Part shown: one piece after another, positions 23,482 through 31,326 of the stretch | Layout of the letters: the number at the start of each line of letters is the position of its first letter | Numbering within the stretch: the first letter of the stretch is position 1 | Assembly: GCF_000585395.1 (NCBI RefSeq) | Contig: NZ_KK073875.1 | Location: forward strand, 3,695,307-3,759,306 | Direction of reading: 5' to 3' | DNA from: Saccharibacillus sacchari DSM 19268 | GTDB taxonomy: Bacteria; Bacillota; Bacilli; Paenibacillales; Paenibacillaceae | DNA: 64,000 bases | The notes under the pieces: model-generated | What the model was told of the DNA's origin: nothing | Databases searched by the model: none | Seen by the model: only the letters and a program-made list of their open reading frames with translations | Made by a program: the position numbers and the translations under genes

Positions 23482-24717
23482 ATGCTTGTGGCAACCTGGT
23501 TTCTGATTGTCATTTATTTAGCTTTTATCAGTCTCGGCCTGCCGGACTCTCTGCTTGGGGCGGCTTGGCCGGTAATGCGACCGGATCTCGGCGCGCCGCT
23601 GGAGTCGGCGGGGATGTTGGCGATGATCGTGGCTGCGGGGACGATCGTATCCAGTCTGGCTAGCGGCAAGTTAATTGCGAAGTTGGGCACCGGTCCGCTG
23701 ACTTTGCTCAGCTGTCTGATGACGGCTGCGGCATTGTTGGGATTCTCGTTCGCGCCGTCTCTGATCTGGTTCGCTCTGTTGGCGATTCCGCTCGGACTGG
23801 GTGCCGGAGCTGTTGACGCTGCTTTGAATCATTATGTCGCGACCCATTACGAAGCGCACCATATGAGCTGGCTGCACTGTTTCTGGGGACTCGGCGCCAC
23901 AGGCGGTCCGCTCTTGATGTCGTATTTTATCAAAGAACATGATTCGTGGAGATCGGGGTATACGGCGGTCGCGATGATCCAGTTCGGTCTGGTGATCGTC
24001 TTGCTGGTCACGCTGCCGCTTTGGAAAAAGATTGCGGCGCGCCGCGCAGAGAATCCGGTTACCGAAGTTGCGATCGACGCGGCTAATCATGATTCCGCGA
24101 CGGTGCCTGAACCTTTGGCGGACGAGCAGCCCGCCAAACAACCTCTTCGCTTGCCGGGCGTGAAAATGTCGCTGTTGGCGTTCTTGTTCTACTGCGGCGT
24201 GGAGACGACCGTCGGACTATGGGGCGCGAGTTTCCTCGTCGGCGCGCGCGACGTATCCGCGGTAACGGCTGCCGGATGGATCTCGCTGTACTACGGCGGC
24301 ATCACCATCGGACGTCTGATTACCGGCTTTATCACGCTGAAAGTCGGCAACCGCGCGCTGATCCTGGCGGGGCAGATCATATCGGTCATCGGTGCGGTGC
24401 TTCTTATGCTGCCGCTGCCGGATGTCGTGGTGCTCATCGGATTTGTCCTGATCGGTCTGGGCTTCGCACCGGTCTATCCGGGACTGATTCACGAGACGCC
24501 TGCCCGGTTCGGCCGAGCCAACTCCGCGAAGCTGATCGGTTATCAGATGGCTGTTGCGTATACAGGGACTACGTTCCTGCCGCCGTTGTTTGGCGTACTG
24601 GCTTCGCAGACGGGGATCGGCTTGTTCCCGATCGTGACGCTGCTGCTCGTTGTGTTCATGCTGCTCAGTTCCGAGCAGGTTAATCGCGCGATCAAGCGGA
24701 CGAGAATGACGGGCTGA
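23482..24717 (+). CDS. MFS transporter
   Basis: 411 residues with twelve hydrophobic segments in two six-helix halves, separated by a charged loop near residues 180-220. The N-terminal half carries ISLGLPDSLLGAAWP and HWLHCFWG-like segments (HHMSWLHCFWGLGATGGPLL), as in the FucP-like/YfkF branch that includes sugar permeases. The start follows AAGGAAGGAAG. With the ROK regulator upstream, a carbohydrate substrate is the best guess. A hairpin element starts 13 bases after the stop. Confidence 0.85.
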   Translation: MLVATWFLIVIYLAFISLGLPDSLLGAAWPVMRPDLGAPLESAGMLAMIVAAGTIVSSLASGKLIAKLGTGPLTLLSCLMTAAALLGFSFAPSLIWFALLAIPLGLGAGAVDAALNHYVATHYEAHHMSWLHCFWGLGATGGPLLMSYFIKEHDSWRSGYTAVAMIQFGLVIVLLVTLPLWKKIAARRAENPVTEVAIDAANHDSATVPEPLADEQPAKQPLRLPGVKMSLLAFLFYCGVETTVGLWGASFLVGARDVSAVTAAGWISLYYGGITIGRLITGFITLKVGNRALILAGQIISVIGAVLLMLPLPDVVVLIGFVLIGLGFAPVYPGLIHETPARFGRANSAKLIGYQMAVAYTGTTFLPPLFGVLASQTGIGLFPIVTLLLVVFMLLSSEQVNRAIKRTRMTG

Positions 24718-24729
24718 GCAGGAAACGAC

Positions 24730-24951
24730 TGTCGATAAAGTTGTGTAGGCGGGGGAAGCGAGAAGACTGCGAGAAAAATTGCCAGCATAGGCTTCCGAAG
24801 TGCATTTCTTCGAAATGCTTCACAATTCGCTGTCTCACTTGGAAAAGTCGATTGAAAGTTTGAGTTGAAGTTTTCCAAGTTCAAAGGCGTCTTGAACTGA
24901 ATTTTTCTCTCCGTCTTCTCGCTTCTAGTTACGTTTGATTTTTTCGATACA
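24730..24951. repeat. Dispersed long-hairpin element, copy 3, with extra internal hairpin
   Basis: Outer arms TGTCGATAAAG/TTTTTTCGATACA, GAAGCGAGAAGAC/GTCTTCTCGCTTC stem, and apical ACTTGGAAAA/TTTTCCAAGT. Compared with copy 1 it has about 40 extra bases (24780-24826) that form their own hairpin, GAAGTGCATTTC/GAAATGCTTC. Copy 6 has the same insert. It lies between two converging genes. Confidence 0.85.
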
Positions 24952-24980
24952 ATTAAACTGTCCTACCAGTCTGATCGCCA

Positions 24981-25565
24981 TCACTGCGATACATGTATAA
25001 CTTCATAGATCGTTACTTCAAAAGAAGGATAGGCATTGAGCTGAGTTAGGCGCTGGGCTTCGTCGCTCCATTTCTCGGGGAGTTGCTCATAAAAAGCAAA
25101 TCGGCTGAAGCCCCATTTATCTGGGTTGTAGATCAGTGCTTCGCCTATTGCATCTTGAGTCTTGGGCAGTTGTTCGATAAGCTTTGCACCGAAACCGTTC
25201 AGCGAAGTTGTTTGGGGAATACGCCCGGTGATTTCTACGGCCCAGCGTGCTTGCGAGAAATTATGTTTGATTTGTATGTTAAGTGGAATACCGATATTGA
25301 CGTGTTGCCAACCGAATGAATGCAAGATCGCGTCGTAAGGGCCATTTAGCAAAAATTCGTTCATGCCGTCGTGATCGTTCCAAAGGTAAAAAGGAGCGTA
25401 AAGGTTCGAGAAGTTTCCGTACTTGCCTTTTTCCGAGATTAAATAAGCTTTAAGTGCCAAATACCGAAATCCGTCGGTTCGATGTCCATTCGTCTGTACT
25501 CTTTGGCGAATGATCGACATCTCGTAATCGACAGGAAGCGGGATTTTGTATTGCATTGCGATCAT
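24981..25565 (-). CDS. DUF4865 family protein
   Basis: 194 residues without signal or membrane segments. It begins MIAMQYKIPLPVDYEMSIIRQRV and contains NLYAPFYLWNDHDGMNEFL and NPDKWGFSRFAFYEQL, the pattern of DUF4865, a family regularly found beside LysR regulators. The function is not known; the fold is probably a ferredoxin-like dimeric barrel (inference). It is divergent from the LysR gene at 25693. Confidence 0.78.
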   Translation of the reverse strand: MIAMQYKIPLPVDYEMSIIRQRVQTNGHRTDGFRYLALKAYLISEKGKYGNFSNLYAPFYLWNDHDGMNEFLLNGPYDAILHSFGWQHVNIGIPLNIQIKHNFSQARWAVEITGRIPQTTSLNGFGAKLIEQLPKTQDAIGEALIYNPDKWGFSRFAFYEQLPEKWSDEAQRLTQLNAYPSFEVTIYEVIHVSQ

Positions 25566-25692
25566 TGTGCATCAACCTTTCGTTGCGGGCTTGAGAAATC
25601 GTGATTTTATGTTCATAGCGTACAATAGAAGAAGCAGAAGCCTGTAACGATTAGAATGGATCAGGGGTATCATTGAAAATGAGAGGTGTACG

Positions 25693-26538
25693 ATGGAACT
25701 GAATGATCTTGAACTTTTTCGTTGTGTCGCAAGGTTCGGTTCGATGTCCAAGGCTGCGGCGGAGTTGGGTTATGTTCAATCGAATGTCACTGCGCGTATC
25801 CAGACGCTGGAACGGGAATTCGGCGTCGCGCTGCTAAACCGTTCACCGAAAGGAATCAGTTTGAGGCCGGAGGGGAAGCGGTTGTTGGCGTATGCCGAGC
25901 AGATTCACCAGTTGGTCGAACAAGCCAAAGCAGAGGTTCCCTCCATGCGCGCTCGGCCGATGCGATTGGGGGCTTCCCAGACGTTGACCGCCGCTTATTT
26001 GAACCCGCTGATTCGCGATCCGGATTCCGGGATTCAAGTGTTCACTCGTTCCTTGGAGCAACTTGCGCATTTATTGGAATCCGGAGAGTTGGACGCGATG
26101 TTGGTGAATCGGGAGCCGGAGCAAGTGGATCGCTTGGAAAAAGTATTCGAAGCGGATGAGCCGATTGCTTGGATGGGTGGCGGCAGCGAGCAAGACTCTG
26201 TGGCTGCGGACTTGCCGCTTCTTGCTGCGCGCGATCCCGAGTGTCCTTATCGGCGTCAGACGCTGGAACAGTTGAAAAGATGCGATCCGCCGCGCCGTTT
26301 GATCGAAGCCGATACGCTGGAGAGCCTTGTGACCATCGTCGAAAGCGGACATGGGTTGGCGCTCTTGCCGATCGCGCTGCTTACTCCGCCTATGCGCATC
26401 GTTCAACTACCCGGATTCGATGCGGAAAAGGTACGCATTCGCTGCTATCGCAAAACTTTTCCTTCAGGCACATTCGATCATCCAACGCCCGGCATATCCA
26501 ATGAATGGGAACGCCTTAGAGCATTAATCACCAGGTGA
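25693..26538 (+). CDS. LysR-family regulator
   Basis: 281 residues. The N-terminal winged helix reads LELFRCVARFGSMSKAAAELGYVQSNVTARIQTLEREFGVALLNRSPKGISL, a textbook LysR start; the rest is the two-lobe ligand domain. It is divergent from the DUF4865 gene, a pairing common in Bacilli, and probably controls it. The start follows GAGAGGTGTACG. Confidence 0.9.
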   Translation: MELNDLELFRCVARFGSMSKAAAELGYVQSNVTARIQTLEREFGVALLNRSPKGISLRPEGKRLLAYAEQIHQLVEQAKAEVPSMRARPMRLGASQTLTAAYLNPLIRDPDSGIQVFTRSLEQLAHLLESGELDAMLVNREPEQVDRLEKVFEADEPIAWMGGGSEQDSVAADLPLLAARDPECPYRRQTLEQLKRCDPPRRLIEADTLESLVTIVESGHGLALLPIALLTPPMRIVQLPGFDAEKVRIRCYRKTFPSGTFDHPTPGISNEWERLRALITR

Positions 26539-26689
26539 AATCGATGTTTATGACCCGCAGACAAAAAGGCCTTGCTTCCTTCTGGCGAAGCGGATAACAT
26601 ATAAACGGCTATACGGAAGATTCGCGAGGGGTAGGAGAACGGAATATCGGATTCCGGATCGGACTTGCCCAATTACTGGAGGTTAACGT

Positions 26690-27985
26690 GTGTACGCTGC
26701 GTTGTGGGCAACTCTCATCTTTGTTTTGACTTTATTTTTGGTCATCCGACGTCCTTACGGACTGCCGATCGGGTGGTCGGCCTGCGGCGGCGCCGTGCTT
26801 GCGCTGCTTACCGGGGTCGTGGATATGCAGGATGTGCGCGATGTGACGGATGTCGTCTGGAACGCTACGTTGGCTTTCGTGGCGATCATTCTGATCTCGC
26901 TCGTGCTGGATCGGGTCGGCTTGTTCGAATGGGCGGCGCTGCATATGGCCCGTGCTTCGAAAGGCAGCGGCGTCCGCATGTTCGTGTACTTGGTTTTGCT
27001 GGGAGCGGTCGTGGCTGCGCTGTTCGCGAACGACGGAGCGGCATTGATTTTGACTCCGATCGTGCTGGCGATGGTGCGGGCGCTCAAGTTGAACGAACGT
27101 CAGGTGTTTCCGTTTATTATCGCGGGAGGCTTTATTGCCGATACGACTTCGCTGCCGCTATTAATCAGCAATCTGGTGAACATCGTCTCGGCGGATTATT
27201 TCCATATCGGCTTTATGCAGTATGCAGGCCGAATGTTCGTGCCGAATCTGTTTGCGCTGGCGGGAAGCTTAGGCGTGCTTTATTTCTTTTTCCGTAAAAG
27301 CATTCCCAAAACGTTCGATGATTCGCAGCTTAAAGCGCCTTCGACCGCGATTCGGGATCTGAAACTGTTCCGAATTTCGTGGGTCGTCGTCGGCTTGCTG
27401 TTGGTCGGTTATTTCGCGGGTGAGCTGCTCGGTATTCCGTTGTCGCTCACCGCAGGCGTGATCGCGATCTTGTTCCTGATTCTGGCTCGTCGCAGTCCGT
27501 CGATCTCCGTCGCGGCGATCGTCAAAGAGTCGCCGTGGTCGATCGTATTTTTCTCGGTCGGGATGTACGTGGTCGTGTACGGACTTCGCAACGTGGGATT
27601 GACGGATTGGCTTGCCGGAGGCATTCGCGGATTTGCCGATCACGGGCTGTTCGCGGCCACGATGGGCATGGGCTTCCTCACGGCGGTCATGTCGTCGATC
27701 ATGAACAATCTGCCGAGCGTGCTGATCGGGGCTCTGGCAATCGATACGGCAGACGCGGGCGGCCGCATTCAGGAGGCTTTGATCTACGCGAACGTGATCG
27801 GAGCGGATCTGGGGCCGAAGCTGACGCCGATCGGTTCGCTGGCAACGCTGCTCTGGCTGCACGTGTTGAACAACAAAGGCATCCGCATCACGTGGGGCCA
27901 GTATTTCCGTATCGGCGTCGTGTTGACGATTCCGACCTTGTTTATTACGCTGCTTGGGTTGTACTTATGGTTGTCTTGGTTATAA
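26690..27985 (+). CDS. arsB: Arsenite efflux membrane protein ArsB
   Basis: 431 residues and about twelve hydrophobic helices. It exports arsenite or antimonite through the membrane. Characteristic segments are [59 protein letters not shown] and [15 protein letters not shown]. The GTG start lies seven bases after GGAGG. No arsR, arsC or arsA is adjacent, so it stands outside the usual ars operon; regulation is not visible. Confidence 0.93.
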   Translation: MYAALWATLIFVLTLFLVIRRPYGLPIGWSACGGAVLALLTGVVDMQDVRDVTDVVWNATLAFVAIILISLVLDRVGLFEWAALHMARASKGSGVRMFVYLVLLGAVVAALFANDGAALILTPIVLAMVRALKLNERQVFPFIIAGGFIADTTSLPLLISNLVNIVSADYFHIGFMQYAGRMFVPNLFALAGSLGVLYFFFRKSIPKTFDDSQLKAPSTAIRDLKLFRISWVVVGLLLVGYFAGELLGIPLSLTAGVIAILFLILARRSPSISVAAIVKESPWSIVFFSVGMYVVVYGLRNVGLTDWLAGGIRGFADHGLFAATMGMGFLTAVMSSIMNNLPSVLIGALAIDTADAGGRIQEALIYANVIGADLGPKLTPIGSLATLLWLHVLNNKGIRITWGQYFRIGVVLTIPTLFITLLGLYLWLSWL

Positions 27986-27994
27986 AAGGTTGTC

Positions 27995-28046
27995 AAAAGC
28001 CGCTTGCGCGGCGCAAGTCCCGGATCATGGAGATTCGGGGCTTTTT
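27995..28046 (+). terminator. Branched terminator after arsB
   Basis: AAAAGCC pairs with GGGGCTTTTT, enclosing two smaller stems (CTTGCG/CGCAAG and CCCG/CGGG). Confidence 0.65.
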
Positions 28047-28143
28047 GCCGTCTGGACGAAACTGTGCGAAAAAAGGGATCGAGCCTGCAAATGTTCGATC
28101 ATCGCGCAGTCTTTTTTCAACCCGACAGCTTTCGACAAATGGA

Positions 28144-28172
28144 TTGCTCTGAGTTTCCGAAAACGTTATAGT
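28144..28172 (+). promoter_or_regulatory. Promoter candidate for the GH2 gene
   Basis: TTGCTC (28144-28149) and TATAGT (28167-28172) with 17 bp spacing. GAAAACGTTAT overlaps the -10, and GAAAACGTATAC recurs near 28189, a possible pair of sites for a LacI-type repressor. No regulator gene for it is in the window. Confidence 0.45.
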
Positions 28173-28218
28173 AAGAGATGGAGAATGAGAAAACGTATAC
28201 AAATAGGAGTGAGAATCC

Positions 28219-31023
28219 ATGCAAAGCAAGTTGAATCTGTCCGGGGTATGGCAGTTGAGTCTGGACGAAGAAAGAAAAGGCCTGCCGCAGGCGTTCGAGG
28301 ATACGATGGAGCTGCCCGGCACGACGTCGCACGCCCGCAAAGGACGCCGCAACGAAGAGCAGTTGATCGGGTCGCTGACGGACGAATATAAATTCGAAGG
28401 CTCGGCCTGGTTCCGAAAAGAGATCGAAGTGCCGGCAGAGTCTGCGGAACGCGTCTCGCTGCTGCATTTGGAGCGTACGCGCATCACGACGGTGTGGCTG
28501 AACGGCGAGGAGACCGGCACGCGGAACAGCCTGAACGCGCCGCATGTGTACGACCTGACGGGCAAGCTTAAAGCGGGCAAAAATACGCTGACGATCCGAG
28601 TGGACAATGTGGGCTATCCGACCAAAGGCGGTCATATGACGTCGCCGGATACGCAAACCAACTGGAACGGCATTACGGGCGCGATCGAACTGCAATTCTA
28701 CGGGGAGTCTCGTTTGGAAGAGCTGCGCACCTATCCGAACGTAGGCGAGAAGCACGTTCGGATTACAGCCAATATCGAAGGGGAAAAGGCTGCTAAACTA
28801 CGCGTCTCGGCAGAAAGTTTCAACGGGGAAGGTTCGCATACGCCGGAATTGGCCGAGTTCGAGCTGAACGGATCAAGCGTCGACGTTACCTATTCGTTGG
28901 GCGAAGCCGCGCGTTTATGGAGCGAATGGACGCCGGAATTATATCGCTTGAAGCTGGAGCTCCTGGATGCGAACGGAGCCGTGGTCGATACGACGGAGAG
29001 CGTGCTGGGACTGCGCGAGTTCAAGTCGGCGGGCGACAAGTTCGAGATCAACGGCAAACGCACTTTCCTGCGCGGCAAGCATGACGGACTGATTTTCCCG
29101 TTGACCGGATATGCGCCGACGGACGTGGACGAGTGGGTTCGCATTCTGGGCATCTCGAAAGCGTACGGCATGAACCATTATCGTTTCCATACCGCATGTC
29201 CGCCAGAAGCTGCGTTTGCGGCCGCGGATCTGCTGGGGATCTATATGGAGCCGGAACTTCCGTTCTGGGGCACGATCACGGAGCCGGGCGAAGAAAATCA
29301 CAACCAGGCGGAGCAGGATTATCTGATCGAAGAAGGGTATGCCATCCTTAAAGCGTTCGCGAATCATGCGTCGTGCGTCATGTTCTCCCTCGGCAACGAG
29401 CTGTGGGGCAGCCGGACGAAGATCGATTCGATCCTGAAAGGATATAAGGAGTTCGATTCCCGTCCGCTGTATACGCAAGGCTCAAACAACCACCAATGGG
29501 TACCGGAGCTGCTTGCGCATGACGACTTCTTCTGCGGAGTGCGGTTCACGCGCGAGCGTCTGTTCCGCGGATCGTATGCGATGTGCGACGCGCCGCAAGG
29601 ACATGTTCAGGTTGCGCCTCCGGGCACGCTGACGGACTATGACCAAGCGATCTCGCCTGCGCGCGTTCAAGCGGCAGACGGCGAAGAAGGCGGCAAAAAG
29701 CAAATCCAGATTCAATACGGAACGGGAATGAAAACGGTCGAAGCCGAAGGCGACGGCGGGGATTGGGTGTCGCCTCTTCCGGTCGTGTCGCACGAAATCG
29801 GGCAGTACGCGACGTTCCCGAATTTCGACGAAATCGAGAAGTATACGGGACCGCTCAAAGCCGAAAATTTCAAAATCTTCCGCGAGCGTCTGGAGGAAAA
29901 AGGATTGGGCCGTCTGGCGCCCGCTTATTTCAAAAACTCGGGCAAGCTGGCGATGGAATGTTATAAAGAAGAGTTGGAAGCGGCGCTGCGTTCGCGCAAG
30001 CTGGCCGGATTCCAAGTGCTCGATTTGCAGGATTTCAGCGGTCAGGGAACGGCTTTGGTCGGCGCTCTAGATGCGTTCATGGATTCCAAAGGCTTGATCA
30101 CGGAAGAAGACTGGCGTTCGTTCTGCGATAATGCCGTGCTGCTGGCGCGCTTCGAATCGTATAATCTGGTCGGCGGCGACACGTTCTCTGCGGCGGTGGA
30201 GCTGAGTTGGTTCCGCGAGGAAGCGCCGGGCGACGTGGAAGTGAGCTGGTCGCTGCGTTCGGGTGAGCAACAGTTGGGTGCTGGCGTGGTTACGGCAAAC
30301 GTGACGGAGAGCGGCGATCTGTTCGAGCTTGGCGGTATAGAGCTGGCTTTGCCAAATGTAGAGTCGATGCAAAAGGCGGAATTGGCGCTTTCTCTGAATG
30401 GCACGGACGTCTACAAAAACTACGAGCTATGGATCTACCCGGCGGAAACGAAAGCGGATTTCGGCGACGTTCACGTGTTCGAGACGCTGACCGACGAAGC
30501 GAAAACGCTGCTGGCCGAAGGCGGAAACGTGCTGCTCATGCCGAATATCTCCGCGCTCCAAAACTCGATCGAAGGCACGTATGCCGCCGATTTCTGGTGC
30601 TTCCCGATGTTCCGTTCGATCTCGGAAAGCATGGATCGCAAGATTCCGGTCGGCACGCACGGCTTGCTCGTTCGCAACGAGCATCCGGCTTTGAAAGATT
30701 TCCCGAGCGAAACGCATACGACCTACGCTTGGTGGAACGTGGTCATGAACTCGCGCTCGGTCATTTTGGACGGCACGCCGTCCGAGTGGGAGCCGATCGT
30801 GCAAACAATCGACAACTTCGAGCGCAACCACAAGCTGGGGCTGTTGTTCGAATGCAAAACGGGCGGCGGCAATCTGCTCGTGTGCGCGGTCGATGCGGCT
30901 GCGGCCGGACAAACGCCTGATGGGCGTCAGTTCTTGAGCAGCGTGCTCAATTATGTGCGGTCGGATGCGTTCGCGCCGACGGTGGAGATTGAAATTGGTG
31001 AAGTGGAGAAGATGGTGCGATAA
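28219..31023 (+). CDS. Glycoside hydrolase family 2 protein
   Basis: 934 residues, no signal peptide, so it acts on imported oligosaccharides. Order: jelly-roll sugar-binding domain (about 1-170, SAWFRKEIEVP, VWLNGEETG), Ig-like domain (170-270), TIM barrel (about 275-600) and a long C-terminal part. Likely catalytic residues are Glu394 (SLGNELWG, acid/base) and Glu526 (VSHEIGQY, nucleophile). The HEIGQY variant occurs in GH2 enzymes acting on plant and pectic side chains, so a beta-galactosidase label is not safe. The start follows AGGAGTGAGAATCC. A hairpin element begins a few bases after the stop. Confidence 0.85.
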   Translation: MQSKLNLSGVWQLSLDEERKGLPQAFEDTMELPGTTSHARKGRRNEEQLIGSLTDEYKFEGSAWFRKEIEVPAESAERVSLLHLERTRITTVWLNGEETGTRNSLNAPHVYDLTGKLKAGKNTLTIRVDNVGYPTKGGHMTSPDTQTNWNGITGAIELQFYGESRLEELRTYPNVGEKHVRITANIEGEKAAKLRVSAESFNGEGSHTPELAEFELNGSSVDVTYSLGEAARLWSEWTPELYRLKLELLDANGAVVDTTESVLGLREFKSAGDKFEINGKRTFLRGKHDGLIFPLTGYAPTDVDEWVRILGISKAYGMNHYRFHTACPPEAAFAAADLLGIYMEPELPFWGTITEPGEENHNQAEQDYLIEEGYAILKAFANHASCVMFSLGNELWGSRTKIDSILKGYKEFDSRPLYTQGSNNHQWVPELLAHDDFFCGVRFTRERLFRGSYAMCDAPQGHVQVAPPGTLTDYDQAISPARVQAADGEEGGKKQIQIQYGTGMKTVEAEGDGGDWVSPLPVVSHEIGQYATFPNFDEIEKYTGPLKAENFKIFRERLEEKGLGRLAPAYFKNSGKLAMECYKEELEAALRSRKLAGFQVLDLQDFSGQGTALVGALDAFMDSKGLITEEDWRSFCDNAVLLARFESYNLVGGDTFSAAVELSWFREEAPGDVEVSWSLRSGEQQLGAGVVTANVTESGDLFELGGIELALPNVESMQKAELALSLNGTDVYKNYELWIYPAETKADFGDVHVFETLTDEAKTLLAEGGNVLLMPNISALQNSIEGTYAADFWCFPMFRSISESMDRKIPVGTHGLLVRNEHPALKDFPSETHTTYAWWNVVMNSRSVILDGTPSEWEPIVQTIDNFERNHKLGLLFECKTGGGNLLVCAVDAAAAGQTPDGRQFLSSVLNYVRSDAFAPTVEIEIGEVEKMVR

Positions 31024-31029
31024 GGAGGG

Positions 31030-31156
31030 CGAAGCGATAGGGAGGCGCTGCGGGAAAAATTCGCTCAGTACGCTGTCTCGCGCAGAAAGCTTGCAGCTTT
31101 CCGTGCTCAAAGGCGTCCTTCGCTGAATTTCTCCCTCCGCTTGGGCTATCGCATCG
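31030..31156. repeat. Dispersed long-hairpin element, copy 4 (divergent stems)
   Basis: The most changed copy: outer stem GCGATAG (31034-31040) with CTATCGC (31146-31152), next GGAGGCG with CGCTTGGG, apical GCGCAGAAAG with CTTTCCGTGC. All differ from copy 1 yet still pair. The inner strands AAATTCGCTCA...CGCTGTCTC and CTCAAAGGCGTCCTTCGCTGAATTTCTC are retained. Confidence 0.8.
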
Positions 31157-31241
31157 AGTTGGAGGAGTAGGGGAAGAGCGGAAGCTTTGGAATGTCGGTT
31201 GGCATTTTTGGGCTTTTGGTTTTTTAAGTATTGAAATTATT

Positions 31242-31288
31242 GAAAAGACCTCGGCGTTCGCTTAGAGCGAACGCCGAGGTCTTTTTTG
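31242..31288. terminator. Strong bidirectional terminator
   Basis: AAAAGACCTCGGCGTTCGC and its exact complement around a 5-base loop, with T-runs both ways, between the converging GH2 and molybdoenzyme genes. Confidence 0.93.
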
Positions 31289-31326
31289 CACATATGTTGC
31301 GGCGAAGAAGTCGGGATACCAAGATT

